A DNA stretch of 39,686 bases, from assembly GCF_001317355.1 (NCBI RefSeq), contig NZ_LKET01000033.1, positions 1 to 39,686 of the forward strand, in the 5' to 3' direction. A model generated the notes under the pieces. It was given only the letters and a program-made list of their open reading frames with translations. It ran no database searches and was not told the origin of the DNA. This document shows, one piece after another, positions 23,509 to 32,055 of the stretch. Position 1 is the first letter of the stretch. Every line of letters starts with the position of its first letter. The position numbers were made by a program, and so were the translations under genes. The stretch is from Oxobacter pfennigii (GTDB lineage Bacteria; Bacillota; Clostridia; Clostridiales; Oxobacteraceae).

Positions 23509-24441
23509 ATGGGTAAAAAAGTAAAAGGCTTAGCTGGCATTGTTCTGGCTTTGATGCTCGTGCTGGCAGGCTGCAAAACGCCTGGGCCTGTCACGGAGGA
23601 TGATAGGCTAAATGTAGTGGCTACCACTACCATGCTTGCGGATTTATCAAAGATCATCGGCGGGGAGCATGTTTCAGTGAGCGGCCTGATGGGTCCCGGC
23701 ATCGACCCCCACTTGTACCAGGCCAGCGCAGGTGACGTAACGCTGATGAAGAAATCCGATGTTGTTGTATATAACGGACTGCATTTGGAAGGTAAGATGG
23801 GCGAGGTCTTTGAATCTTTGTCCGGCCAGGGGCACGCGGTGATTTGCATTGAGGAAGGGCTGGACCAATCCAGGCTTCTCGCATGGGAGGGGGGCGGCTC
23901 AGTGCATGACCCTCATATCTGGTTCGATGTGTCGCTGTGGAAGGACGCGGCCAGAATTGTTGCGGATGAGCTGTCTCAGGCCGATCCCGTCCACCAATCC
24001 GCTTATGAGGCAAATCTTAAAAATTACCTGAAGGAACTGGATGCCACTGACACATATATCCGCGGCAGAGTTTCGGAAGTGCCGGAGGGGCAGCGGGTGC
24101 TCGTCACAGCCCACGACGCTTTCAATTACTTTGGTAAAGCCTATGGCTTCGAGGTGCGGGGCCTCCAGGGTATCAGCACCGATGCCGAGGCAGGTACTGC
24201 CGACGTAAGCGCCCTTGCAAACTTTATCGTGGAACGGCAGATCAAGGCCATCTTCGTTGAGTCCTCTGTTCCGCCCAAAACCATTGAGGCGCTTCAGGCG
24301 GCAGTCAAGGCAAAGGGTTTTGATGTTGCCATAGGCGGAGAGCTTTATTCCGATTCCCTTGGCGGCGAAGGCTCCGGCGCTGAAAGCTATATCCTCACTG
24401 TCAGGGAAAACATTGACACCATCATAGAAGCACTGAAGTGA
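23509..24441 (+). CDS. troA: Metal ABC transporter substrate-binding lipoprotein (TroA/MntA-like)
   Basis: A 310-residue cluster A-I binding protein. Its signal peptide ends with lipobox LAGC. Metal ligands are recognisable as His in GIDPHLYQ, His in VHDPHIWFD, His in VTAHDAFNYFG and Asp in the C-terminal GELYSDSLGGEGSGAESY segment. In contrast to the ZnuA-like protein at 13941 it lacks a His-rich loop, which favours Mn or Fe over Zn. The start is ATG 23509, behind GGAGG; an upstream ATG at 23461 is 2 bases past the regulator stop but would place extra residues before the signal peptide. The next gene begins 14 bases later. Confidence 0.93.
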   Translation: MGKKVKGLAGIVLALMLVLAGCKTPGPVTEDDRLNVVATTTMLADLSKIIGGEHVSVSGLMGPGIDPHLYQASAGDVTLMKKSDVVVYNGLHLEGKMGEVFESLSGQGHAVICIEEGLDQSRLLAWEGGGSVHDPHIWFDVSLWKDAARIVADELSQADPVHQSAYEANLKNYLKELDATDTYIRGRVSEVPEGQRVLVTAHDAFNYFGKAYGFEVRGLQGISTDAEAGTADVSALANFIVERQIKAIFVESSVPPKTIEALQAAVKAKGFDVAIGGELYSDSLGGEGSGAESYILTVRENIDTIIEALK

Positions 24442-24455
24442 CGGAGGTGATTGAC

Positions 24456-25211
24456 ATGGACATAAAATCCCAAAGCTATGCGGTGGAGGTGGAAGACCTT
24501 ACCGTTGCTTACGACGCAAAACCCGTTTTATGGGATATTGACCTGAAGATCCCAAAAGGAAAGCTTATGGCGGTGGTCGGACCCAACGGGGCGGGAAAGA
24601 CAACTCTCATCAAAGCCATGCTTGGGCTGTTGACGCCCGTTTCCGGAGCCGTCCGCTTCATAAATGGAAGGGATGGTATACACCGGCTGAAAAACCGCAT
24701 CGGTTACGTTCCCCAAAGCGGCAGCGTGGATTGGGATTTTCCCGCGACGGTGCTGGATGTGGTGCTGATGGGCTGTTACGGAAAGCTTGGCTGGATCAAG
24801 CGTCCCCGCAAAGCAGACGTGGAGCTGGCGCGAAAGACGTTGCAGAAGGTGGGCATGGAGGAATACGCCTCCCGCCAGATAAGCCAGCTTTCCGGCGGCC
24901 AGCAGCAGCGGGTGTTTTTGGCCCGTGCCCTGGTACAGCAAGCTGAGGTTTACTTCATGGATGAGCCCTTTAAAGGCGTGGATGCTCAGACCGAAAAAGC
25001 CATCGTCCTGCTTCTAAAGGAGCTTAAGGAGCAAGGAAAAACCGTTGTTGTAGTACACCACGACCTGCAGACGGTAGCGGATTATTTCGATTGGGTGACC
25101 CTTATCAACCTGCGGGTAGTAGCCAGCGGTCCGGTTGGAGAGGTTTTCCATGAGGATAATTTGAAAAAGACATACCGGAGCACCGGTACCTTATTAAGGA
25201 GTGCGATGTGA
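24456..25211 (+). CDS. troB: Metal ABC transporter ATP-binding protein (TroB-like)
   Basis: A 251-residue ABC ATPase with Walker A GPNGAGKTT, Q-loop VPQSGSVDWDFPATV (the DWDFP segment is characteristic of Mn/Zn/Fe importers), signature LSGGQQQR, Walker B VYFMDEPFKGVD and VVVHHD. The start is ATG 24456, 6 bases after GGAGGTG; a GTG at 24438 overlaps the end of the previous gene and lies before the ribosome binding site. It energises both downstream permeases. Confidence 0.93.
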   Translation: MDIKSQSYAVEVEDLTVAYDAKPVLWDIDLKIPKGKLMAVVGPNGAGKTTLIKAMLGLLTPVSGAVRFINGRDGIHRLKNRIGYVPQSGSVDWDFPATVLDVVLMGCYGKLGWIKRPRKADVELARKTLQKVGMEEYASRQISQLSGGQQQRVFLARALVQQAEVYFMDEPFKGVDAQTEKAIVLLLKELKEQGKTVVVVHHDLQTVADYFDWVTLINLRVVASGPVGEVFHEDNLKKTYRSTGTLLRSAM

Positions 25212-25212
25212 T

Positions 25213-26136
25213 ATGGGTACACTGACTTTTTTACTGAGAGACTACACATTTCAGACGGTGGCGCTGGGCTCCGCCCTTTTGGGGATCATCAGCGGAGTAT
25301 TGGGGAGCTTTGCCGTGCTGCGGAAGCAAAGCCTGCTGGGCGACGGCGTTTCCCATTCCGCACTGCCCGGAGTGGTTCTGGCGTTTATCCTGCTGGGCAG
25401 CAAAGACACGGAAACCCTGCTGCTGGGCGCCCTTGTTTCCGGGCTTATGGCAACTCTCTTTATCGTAAGTATCGTACGGCACACCCGGATCAAATTTGAC
25501 AGCGCCTTGGCGCTGGTGATGTCGGTATTCTTCGGGCTGGGTCTGGTACTGCTGACCTATGTGCAGAAGAACCCAAATTCCAATCAGGCAGGGCTCAAGC
25601 GCTTTATCTTCGGGCAGGCTTCTACGCTGATGCAGCGCGATATTCTTTTAATGGCCGTCTGCGGTGCGGTCCTTCTTATGCTTGTCTTTCTGTTCTGGAA
25701 GGAATTCAAGCTCTTCACCTTTGACAGTGATTTTGCTCAAAGCCTCGGGTTTTCGCCCGGCAAGCTGAACCTGCTGCTGTCCTTTATGATTGTGCTGGCC
25801 ATCATCATCGGATTACAGACGGTGGGCGTGATCCTGATGAGTGCCATGCTCATCGCTCCGGCTGTCGCGGCGCGCCAGTGGACGAATAAGCTGTGGGTTA
25901 TGGTTTTTCTTTCGGCCATTTTTGGTGCGGTGTCCGGTATTGCCGGAACAGCGGCCAGCTCTCTCATGGCAAAGCTGCCGACAGGCCCTGCCATCGTGGT
26001 ATGCGTCAGCCTGATCGTCATAGCCAGCGTCCTGTTGGCGCCGGGAAGGGGCATTCTGTACAGGCTGTACCGGCGCAGGAAAAACAGGCTGCTATTAAAG
26101 CTTGAAGGAGGTGTGCCAGATGTCCCCACAGTTTGA
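25213..26136 (+). CDS. troC: Metal ABC transporter permease (TroC-like)
   Basis: A 307-residue ABC-3 family permease with about eight or nine helices: VLGSFAVLRKQSLLGDGVSHSALPGV at the N-terminus, FDSDFAQSLGFSPGKLNLLL for ATPase coupling, and VGVILMSAMLIAPAVAARQW. ATG 25213 starts one base after the ATPase gene's TGA (25209-25211), with AAGGAG 11 bases upstream. The short basic tail (RRRKNRLLLKLEGG) overlaps the start region of the next permease by 17 bases. Confidence 0.92.
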   Translation: MGTLTFLLRDYTFQTVALGSALLGIISGVLGSFAVLRKQSLLGDGVSHSALPGVVLAFILLGSKDTETLLLGALVSGLMATLFIVSIVRHTRIKFDSALALVMSVFFGLGLVLLTYVQKNPNSNQAGLKRFIFGQASTLMQRDILLMAVCGAVLLMLVFLFWKEFKLFTFDSDFAQSLGFSPGKLNLLLSFMIVLAIIIGLQTVGVILMSAMLIAPAVAARQWTNKLWVMVFLSAIFGAVSGIAGTAASSLMAKLPTGPAIVVCVSLIVIASVLLAPGRGILYRLYRRRKNRLLLKLEGGVPDVPTV

Positions 26137-27238
26137 AATACAAGTTATCGCCGTGATTGTGGCGGTGGCCTGCGCGCTTCCCGGCGTATTCCTGGTGCTG
26201 CGCAGGATGTCCATGATGTCCGACTCCATCACCCATACCATACTTCTCGGTATCGTTCTGGCCTTTTTTATGGTGCATGACCTTTCATCTCCATTGCTGA
26301 TATTGGGTGCGGCGGTGATAGGCGTTATAACCGTTTGGCTGACTGAGATGCTGGGGCGCACCCGGCTTTTAGCAGAGGATGCGGCAATGGGCATCGTGTT
26401 CCCGCTGCTCTTTTCAATAGCGATTATCCTCATCACACGCTACGCAGGGGCGGTGCATCTGGACACCGATTCGGTGCTCCTGGGCGAACTTGCCTTCGCC
26501 CCTTTTGACCGAATGGTCATAGCCGGCGTTGATATCGGAGCAAAAGCCATATACACAACAGGCTCCCTTCTGCTCCTGAATTTGGCGGTAATCATCATCT
26601 TCTTCAAGGAGCTGAAGGTGGCCACCTTTGACCCCATGCTGGCCGCCGTATTGGGCTTTGCGCCGGCATTTGTGCATTACGGTCTGATGACACTGGTTTC
26701 TCTCACAACAGTAGGTGCGTTTCAGGCCGTCGGCTCCATACTGGTGGTGGCGTTCATGATCGGCCCGCCGGTCACGGCATACCTTCTCACCGACGATTTG
26801 AAACGGATGCTGATTTTGAGCGGACTGATCGGCGCTGTCAACGGGATATTAGGTTACCAGGCGGCCGCCCTTTTTGACGTATCCATTGCGGGCAGCATGG
26901 CTGTTATGACGGGGATGGTTTTTCTGCTGGTGTTCGTTTTTGCTCCGGGCAGAGGCTTTATCAGCGCTCTGCGAAGGAGAAAAAGCCAGAAAATACGGTT
27001 TGCAAAAATGATACTCCTGTTCCATCTTTACAACCATGAGGGAACTGAGCATGAAGTACAGGAGGCAGGGCTTGATACCATACAAACTGAGCTGCATTGG
27101 GATACGGCCTTTACAAGGAATATTATGGCGCTTCTGAAAAAGGAGGAGTGCATAGAATTTACAGATAATATGGTCAAGTTAACCGATTATGGACGTTTGA
27201 CCAGCATTCATAATTATGAGGCGTTGTTTTCAAAATAA
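26120..27238 (+). CDS. troD: Metal ABC transporter permease with C-terminal winged-helix extension (TroD-like)
   Basis: A 372-residue protein. About 1-280 is an ABC-3 permease (LRRMSMMSDSITHTILLGI, FDPMLAAVLGFAPAFVHYGLM, VGSILVVAFMIGPPVTAYLL). About 290-372 is a soluble extension (MILLFHLYNHEGTEHEVQEAG...LLKKEECIEFTDNMVKLTDYG) that looks like a DtxR-type winged helix. Such tails are known on some Mnt/Tro permeases of Firmicutes. A role in sensing metal on the cytosolic side is an inference. The start is ATG 26120, behind GGAGGTG; a TTG at 26102 is upstream of that site. Last gene of the operon; a terminator follows. Confidence 0.9.
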   Translation: MSPQFEIQVIAVIVAVACALPGVFLVLRRMSMMSDSITHTILLGIVLAFFMVHDLSSPLLILGAAVIGVITVWLTEMLGRTRLLAEDAAMGIVFPLLFSIAIILITRYAGAVHLDTDSVLLGELAFAPFDRMVIAGVDIGAKAIYTTGSLLLLNLAVIIIFFKELKVATFDPMLAAVLGFAPAFVHYGLMTLVSLTTVGAFQAVGSILVVAFMIGPPVTAYLLTDDLKRMLILSGLIGAVNGILGYQAAALFDVSIAGSMAVMTGMVFLLVFVFAPGRGFISALRRRKSQKIRFAKMILLFHLYNHEGTEHEVQEAGLDTIQTELHWDTAFTRNIMALLKKEECIEFTDNMVKLTDYGRLTSIHNYEALFSK

Positions 27239-27254
27239 AACGATATAGATTCAA

Positions 27255-27290
27255 ATACCGGCCTTCATTCATAATGGCCGGTATTTTTTT
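27255..27290 (+). terminator. Terminator of the tro-like operon
   Basis: ATACCGGCC (27255-27263) and GGCCGGTAT (27276-27284), a perfect 9-bp stem with a 12-base loop, followed by six T. Confidence 0.93.
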
Positions 27291-27546
27291 GTGGAATTAA
27301 TATAGCAAAATATGGAGGATTTAAAGTGTTAATGTAGAATATTTGAATGGAGTTGTTATGATGTTAAGGAGATTTTTTTTGTTTGTATTTTTAAAGCTAA
27401 AACAGAAGAAATTGAAGAATTTTGCAGATGGTAATAATTTAGTTTAAATAGATTTATAAAATTACAAACAGGAATTTTATGAGGATCGTATTGCTTATAA
27501 TCATTCAACTGCAATGCCTTCCTCTCTTTCTGGAATGGAGGTAGCC

Positions 27547-28032
27547 ATGCCTGTAATTAAAAGATTCCCAGATGGTTCATTTCTGGAATATGACCGGGGC
27601 AGCTTTGATGATTGGTGCGTATATTTAACCTCACCTGCCGGAACACGCCGCCCGCCACGCGATACCGATTATTTTCAAACAATAAAGGATTTGGCTGCAA
27701 AGTACGGAATTGATCGTGTTTATTCAGATTATGTGTCCATCTATAATGTAACCGGCGGACAGGTTGAAAAAAAGGTGCTTCAACAGATTACACAGATCGC
27801 CGGCCGGTATTTGCCGGAGGATGTACTAGCCGTTGATATATTGTTTTCAATACTATACATGGCGATGATTGCCGAAGAACGGAAGGCAAATACTCGCTTG
27901 GGACGCAGAATAAAGCGGCTGGGAATCCATTATCTGCTTTATGAAGATGCAACTATTTCTCATGCTGCAAATTTTATGCGTGGTATGAATTGGCGTCAAA
28001 TATCCGCTTTATGCCATGAGCGTGGTTTTTAA
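27547..28032 (+). CDS. Hypothetical protein, possibly DUF7004-like
   Basis: A 161-residue soluble protein beginning MPVIKRFPDGSFLEYDRGSF. The N-terminus (FPDGSFLEYDRGSFDDWCVYL) and RRPPRDTDYF reminded me of small uncharacterised Clostridia proteins that I associate with DUF7004, without certainty. The central YGIDRVYSDYVSIYNVTGG and the C-terminal LGRRIKRLGIHYLLYEDATISHAANF are mixed alpha/beta with no metal or nucleotide motif. ATG 27547 is 6 bases after GGAGG; an ATG at 27514 lacks a site. It is a single-gene unit closed by its own terminator. Function unknown. Confidence 0.75.
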   Translation: MPVIKRFPDGSFLEYDRGSFDDWCVYLTSPAGTRRPPRDTDYFQTIKDLAAKYGIDRVYSDYVSIYNVTGGQVEKKVLQQITQIAGRYLPEDVLAVDILFSILYMAMIAEERKANTRLGRRIKRLGIHYLLYEDATISHAANFMRGMNWRQISALCHERGF

Positions 28033-28170
28033 GGAAGAGTATGAAATAGTCCAAAATAAACTCAAGAATTCGATACATTTAAGGGTTAAGCAGAAAAAAT
28101 TTAAGTAAAGAATTTACCCTATGAATTTATTACATAAATCTATGAAATTAAAATGATGGTTAAAAGTTAA

Positions 28171-28197
28171 AAAAAGCAATCAATTGGATTGCTTTTT
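28171..28197 (+). terminator. Terminator after the DUF7004-like gene
   Basis: AAAAAGCAATC (28171-28181) and GATTGCTTTTT (28187-28197), a perfect 11-bp stem around AATTG. It can work in both directions. Confidence 0.85.
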
Positions 28198-28276
28198 AAC
28201 CATTTGGAGCGGATTCATTTCATGCTTTGTGTTATTATTAACTAAAAGCGCTTGCAGGCGCTGTTTTAATAAAATG

Positions 28277-28296
28277 AAGTTAGACAATACTAACTT
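28277..28296. promoter_or_regulatory. Candidate operator upstream of the ECF/metallophore operon
   Basis: AAGTTAG-ACAATA-CTAACTT, a perfect 7-bp inverted repeat 20 bases before the first start codon. It would block transcription or bind the operon's AraC regulator or one of the DtxR-family repressors. A smaller AGCGC-TTGCAG-GCGCT hairpin lies just upstream (28247-28262). Confidence 0.5.
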
Positions 28297-28315
28297 TTGT
28301 ATTTTGGAGGGTGTT

Positions 28316-28897
28316 ATGCAAAAAAAGCTCACGGCAAAGGATCTTATTAATATCGGTATCTTCGGGGCAGTTTACTTCGTTCTTATGTTCACGGCTTCCA
28401 TGCTTGGGTTTATTCCTGTCTTCCTTGTTCTGTTACCCTTGATATGCTCAATTTTTACCGGAATACCTCTTATGCTTTTTCTTACCAAAGTACATAGCTT
28501 TGGACAATTTACCCTTTTTGGCACCATCATTGGACTTGTCAACATGCTGATCGGCGACAGCTGGATCACCCTTGCTTTTGCTGCAGGGCTGGGCTTGCTG
28601 GCAGACCTTATCTTCAGGGCAGGCAAATACAAGAGCAGCAAGCTTTCTGTTGTCGGAGCCTCCGTATTCAGTATGTGGACTGTAGGCAAGGCTTTGCCCA
28701 TGTTTATCATGCGGGACAGCTATTTTCAAATGCTGCGGGAAGGTATGAGCAATGAATATGCTGATGCAGTTTTAAGGATGACTCCGGACTGGTCACTGAT
28801 ACTTTGGTTTGCAGCCGGTTTTGTAGGAGGGTTACTGGGAGCGCTCCTTGGGAAAGCCGTTCTGAAAAAGCACTTTGAGAGAGCAGGAATTGCGTGA
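28316..28897 (+). CDS. ECF-type transporter S component (Trep_Strep/MptD family)
   Basis: A 193-residue membrane protein with about five or six helices, starting MQKKLTAKDLINIGIFGAVYF, the typical N-terminus of the TIGR02185/Trep_Strep family. Other family-like parts are SIFTGIPLMLFLTKVHSFGQFTLFG and FSMWTVGKALPMFIMRDSYF. S components bind the substrate. The start is ATG 28316 behind TTGGAGGG. The stop overlaps the next gene by one base (TGATG). Related S proteins with T and A partners occur beside YbtP/Q-like transporters in streptococcal siderophore loci, so a metal chelate is a likelier substrate than a vitamin. Confidence 0.87.
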   Translation: MQKKLTAKDLINIGIFGAVYFVLMFTASMLGFIPVFLVLLPLICSIFTGIPLMLFLTKVHSFGQFTLFGTIIGLVNMLIGDSWITLAFAAGLGLLADLIFRAGKYKSSKLSVVGASVFSMWTVGKALPMFIMRDSYFQMLREGMSNEYADAVLRMTPDWSLILWFAAGFVGGLLGALLGKAVLKKHFERAGIA

Positions 28898-29628
28898 TGA
28901 ACACGCTGTTGCACACAACGGCGGGAACACGCCATCTGCGTTTGGATCCCCGCACGAAATTACTGTTATTGTTTACTACCAGCTTTACATTAATTTGGGC
29001 AGGTTATTCGGGTGGAATAACGTCGGTTTTGCGCCCGGTTTTTGCCATTTTGCCCTGTATGCTGCTGCTGTTTTCCAAACGCTGGCGTACCGGGCTTATC
29101 TGCGGGTTGCTTTTAGCAGCCTGCCTGGCAGCGGAAAAAACACTGGTCTATACTACCACAGGTATGCTTAATTTTTTGCTCGTACCGGTTTGTGCCATAT
29201 TCACCAGATTTATTCCCTGTATTTTCGCGGCATACTACATGATGGCAACCACTACGGTAAGTGAGTTTACCGCCGGTATGGAGCGCATTCATATGCCCCA
29301 GGAAATCGTGATCCCCCTGTCTGTGATGTTCCGTTTTTTCCCCACTGTATTGGAGGAACAGCGTTATATAAAGGATGCCATGCGGATGCGCAGCATAACT
29401 TTTGCCAATCCGGTGGCCATGCTGGAATACCGCGTAGTGCCCTTAGTAGTGACCGTAGCAAAAATAGGTGAAGAACTGAGCGCGGCAGCCTTAACCCGGG
29501 GGCTTGGCGGAGATGTCAGGCGAAGCAATGTGTGTGAAATAGGATTTGGAATACAGGACATTGGGATCATGCTGATTGCTCTTGGCTGTTCGTGTGTATA
29601 TATGCTGGTAAGGGTGGGATTGCTTTGA
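28897..29628 (+). CDS. ECF-type transporter T component (CbiQ-like permease)
   Basis: A 243-residue membrane protein. After a short N-terminus comes the family motif HLRLDPRTKLLLLF, then helices at about 25-115. A cytosolic coupling region includes MERIHMPQEIVIPLSVMFRFFPTV and EELSAAALTRGLGG (the A-x-x-x-R-G motif that contacts the ATPases). The final helix is GIMLIALGCSCVYMLV. ATG 28897 shares a base with the S-component stop; GTG 28894 is the alternative. It links the substrate-binding S protein to the double ATPase encoded next. Confidence 0.9.
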   Translation: MNTLLHTTAGTRHLRLDPRTKLLLLFTTSFTLIWAGYSGGITSVLRPVFAILPCMLLLFSKRWRTGLICGLLLAACLAAEKTLVYTTTGMLNFLLVPVCAIFTRFIPCIFAAYYMMATTTVSEFTAGMERIHMPQEIVIPLSVMFRFFPTVLEEQRYIKDAMRMRSITFANPVAMLEYRVVPLVVTVAKIGEELSAAALTRGLGGDVRRSNVCEIGFGIQDIGIMLIALGCSCVYMLVRVGLL

Positions 29629-31073
29629 TAAATATAGAAAACCTCAGTTTCCGCTACAAAAGAGGGCACAATGACGCAGGTGTCAGCGATATAAACCTGC
29701 ACATCGGCGATGGTGAGATGGTTTTATTGTGCGGCGAAAGCGGCTGCGGTAAAACCACTTTGACCCGCCTTATTAACGGTCTTGTTCCCCACTATTTTGA
29801 GGGAGAGCAAAGGGGCAGCGTGAGAGTATGCGGTAAAAATGTGGGTGACAGCTCCTTGCATGAGCTGTCCAGGATCGTGGGATCGGTGTTTCAAAACCCG
29901 CGCAGCCAGTTTTTCACTGTGGATACCTACAGTGAGCTTGCCTTTGGATGTGAAAATTTAGGTTTGCCTGTGAAAGAAATCAAAAAGCAAGTTGAAGAAA
30001 CAATAGCCTTTATGAATATTGAGAAGCTGATGGGGCGCAGTATTTTTGATTTATCCGGCGGTGAAAAGCAAAAGCTGGCCTGCGCTTCGGTATGGGCAGC
30101 TCATCCTAAGGTACTTGTACTGGATGAGCCATCAGCCAATTTAGACGACAGGGCCATCGCCGACCTGCAGGGGGTACTGAAAAAATGCAAGGCGGCAGGC
30201 GTTACTATTATTATTGCCGAGCACCGGCTCTATTACTTAAAAGGGCTTGCAGACCGTGTACTGTATTTGAAAGAAGGGCGGATTGCAAAAGAATTTGAGG
30301 CAGGGGCCTTTTATTCCATGGGTGAAAAACTGCGCTTAAAACTTGGTTTGCGGGGACTGGAGCCGCCTGCACTTTCCGGTAGGGTGAACAGCTGCGAGCC
30401 GGATAACACAACTGTCTTATTAAATTTTGCATTCCGGTATGGCCGCCAAGGCAGCGGTATCAAAGTGCCCAGGGCATGGGTGCCGTCAAATTGTGTTGCG
30501 GCAGTTACCGGTGAAAACGGCGCGGGGAAAACTACTCTCGTCCGCTGCCTGTGCGGGCTGGAGAAAAAAGCTGCCGGTGAGCTGGTTATAGCAGGCAAAG
30601 GTCTTAAAGGAAAAGATCGGTTAAAAAACTGTTATCTTGTGATGCAGGATGTCAATCATCAGCTTTTCTGCGAAAGCGTCTTGGACGAGGTGCTTATTAG
30701 CATGCCCCATCCTGATAAAGACAAGGCATATAACCTGTTGGAGTCCCTGGATTTAAAGCAATTCTCAGGCGAACATCCCCTCAGCCTTTCAGGCGGACAA
30801 AAGCAAAGAGCAGCTGTTGCCTGTGCTGTGGCCAGCGAAAGAAGGGTGATCCTCTTTGACGAGCCTACCAGCGGACTGGATTTGCGGCACATGGGTGAAG
30901 TGGCATCAGTGATAGGCAAACTGGCTCAAAGTGGCAAAACAGTAATAGTAGCAACTCACGACAAGGAATTTATCCAATGCTGCTGTACACACGTGCTATA
31001 CATGGAAAAGGGGACTATAACAGCTAACATTACCCTTAAAGAAAACTCCTGCAAAAATGGGGTGGCAATATGA
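29625..31073 (+). CDS. ECF-type transporter double ATPase (two ABC domains in one chain)
   Basis: A 482-residue protein with two complete ATPase cassettes. Domain 1 has GESGCGKTT, LSGGEKQ and VLVLDEPSANLD. Domain 2 has GENGAGKTT, LSGGQKQ and VILFDEPTSGLD. The fusion replaces the separate EcfA and EcfA' subunits. TTG 29625 overlaps the T-component stop (TTGA); reading frames upstream lie in that gene. It ends in an ATGA overlap with the AraC gene. No defects in the catalytic motifs are seen in either half. Confidence 0.92.
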   Translation: MINIENLSFRYKRGHNDAGVSDINLHIGDGEMVLLCGESGCGKTTLTRLINGLVPHYFEGEQRGSVRVCGKNVGDSSLHELSRIVGSVFQNPRSQFFTVDTYSELAFGCENLGLPVKEIKKQVEETIAFMNIEKLMGRSIFDLSGGEKQKLACASVWAAHPKVLVLDEPSANLDDRAIADLQGVLKKCKAAGVTIIIAEHRLYYLKGLADRVLYLKEGRIAKEFEAGAFYSMGEKLRLKLGLRGLEPPALSGRVNSCEPDNTTVLLNFAFRYGRQGSGIKVPRAWVPSNCVAAVTGENGAGKTTLVRCLCGLEKKAAGELVIAGKGLKGKDRLKNCYLVMQDVNHQLFCESVLDEVLISMPHPDKDKAYNLLESLDLKQFSGEHPLSLSGGQKQRAAVACAVASERRVILFDEPTSGLDLRHMGEVASVIGKLAQSGKTVIVATHDKEFIQCCCTHVLYMEKGTITANITLKENSCKNGVAI

Positions 31074-32017
31074 AGACACTGGATCTTACAAAATTAGGCG
31101 GCAATATCAAGCTGGTTTGCAGCAATGATATATGCTCTGTATATAATTTCACCTCTCCGAACGGAGAAGGAATTATGACCTGTTATGATGTGTTTCCAGG
31201 CGTATTTCTTCAGTATAACGACTTCCACATGGAAAGCATCAATTTTAATTTTACTTACGATAAATCATTATTTTGTATAGACCACTGCCGTGAGGGGCGC
31301 ATTGAATGGGAGCAGCCGGGCGGGCGGTATTATTACCTTGGAGCAGGCGACATGCAGATCGGAACCCGCTTTAAAAACAGCACGAATTTTTCTTCTCCAT
31401 TGCGTCACTATCACGGCATAACGACGGCATTTTCACTGGATGAAGCAAATGATTCTCTGAAAAAACTCCTTGAAGGCGTGGATATAGATATACATAAGCT
31501 TATAGAGAAATTTGCCTGCCTGGAAAATCCTTTTGTCATGCGTGCCCATGACTCCATTTCCCATGTCTTTTCAGAGCTTTATCGTGTTCCGGAATCAATA
31601 CGCCTTCCTTATTGTAAAGTAAAAATACTTGAGCTGCTGGTGTTTTTGACGGGTGTGGAGCCGAAAGGCCAGGAGCGTTCTTATTTTCCCCGAACTCAGA
31701 TAGATAAGGTTAAGGCAATTGAACGCATGATGACATCTAAGTCAAAGAGGCATTTTACATTGGAAGAGCTCTCAAAACAATATGATATTACCCTGACAAC
31801 CCTTTGTTCATGCTTTAAAGAGGTCTTTGGCCATTCGGTTTACAGCTATATGCGCAATTGGCGAATGAATGCGGCGGCAGTACAGCTGCGCCAGACAGAT
31901 GCCCCGGTAACTGCTGTTGCAAGCAGCTTAGGATATGAAAATGCCAGTAAGTTTTCGTCTGCATTCAAAGCCGTAATGGGTAAAACGCCCACCGAATACA
32001 GGAAATTTTTTGTTTAA
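31070..32017 (+). CDS. AraC-family transcriptional regulator (YbtA/PchR-like position)
   Basis: A 315-residue regulator. About 1-205 is a ligand-binding domain of the siderophore-regulator type (ICSVYNFTSPNGEGIMTCYDVFPGVFLQYNDFH; FCIDHCREGRIEWE). About 215-315 is an AraC DNA-binding domain with FTLEELSKQYDITLTTLCSCFKEVFG and VTAVASSLGYENASKFSSAFKAVMGKTPTEYRKF. ATG 31070 overlaps the ATPase stop. It lies between importer and YbtPQ-like genes, the same order as ybtA-ybtP-ybtQ in the Yersinia pathogenicity island. It probably activates the operon when the chelate is bound. Confidence 0.88.
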   Translation: MKTLDLTKLGGNIKLVCSNDICSVYNFTSPNGEGIMTCYDVFPGVFLQYNDFHMESINFNFTYDKSLFCIDHCREGRIEWEQPGGRYYYLGAGDMQIGTRFKNSTNFSSPLRHYHGITTAFSLDEANDSLKKLLEGVDIDIHKLIEKFACLENPFVMRAHDSISHVFSELYRVPESIRLPYCKVKILELLVFLTGVEPKGQERSYFPRTQIDKVKAIERMMTSKSKRHFTLEELSKQYDITLTTLCSCFKEVFGHSVYSYMRNWRMNAAAVQLRQTDAPVTAVASSLGYENASKFSSAFKAVMGKTPTEYRKFFV

Positions 32018-32055
32018 CCAGAGTATTAAGTCAATAATTGAAAGGAGGAATTATT

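Noticed and set aside
27358-27447. 29-codon ORF MMLRRFFLFVFLKL... with a GGAG upstream
   Set aside because: Very short, extremely T-rich and low complexity; a neighbouring frame is equally open, so there is no support for coding.
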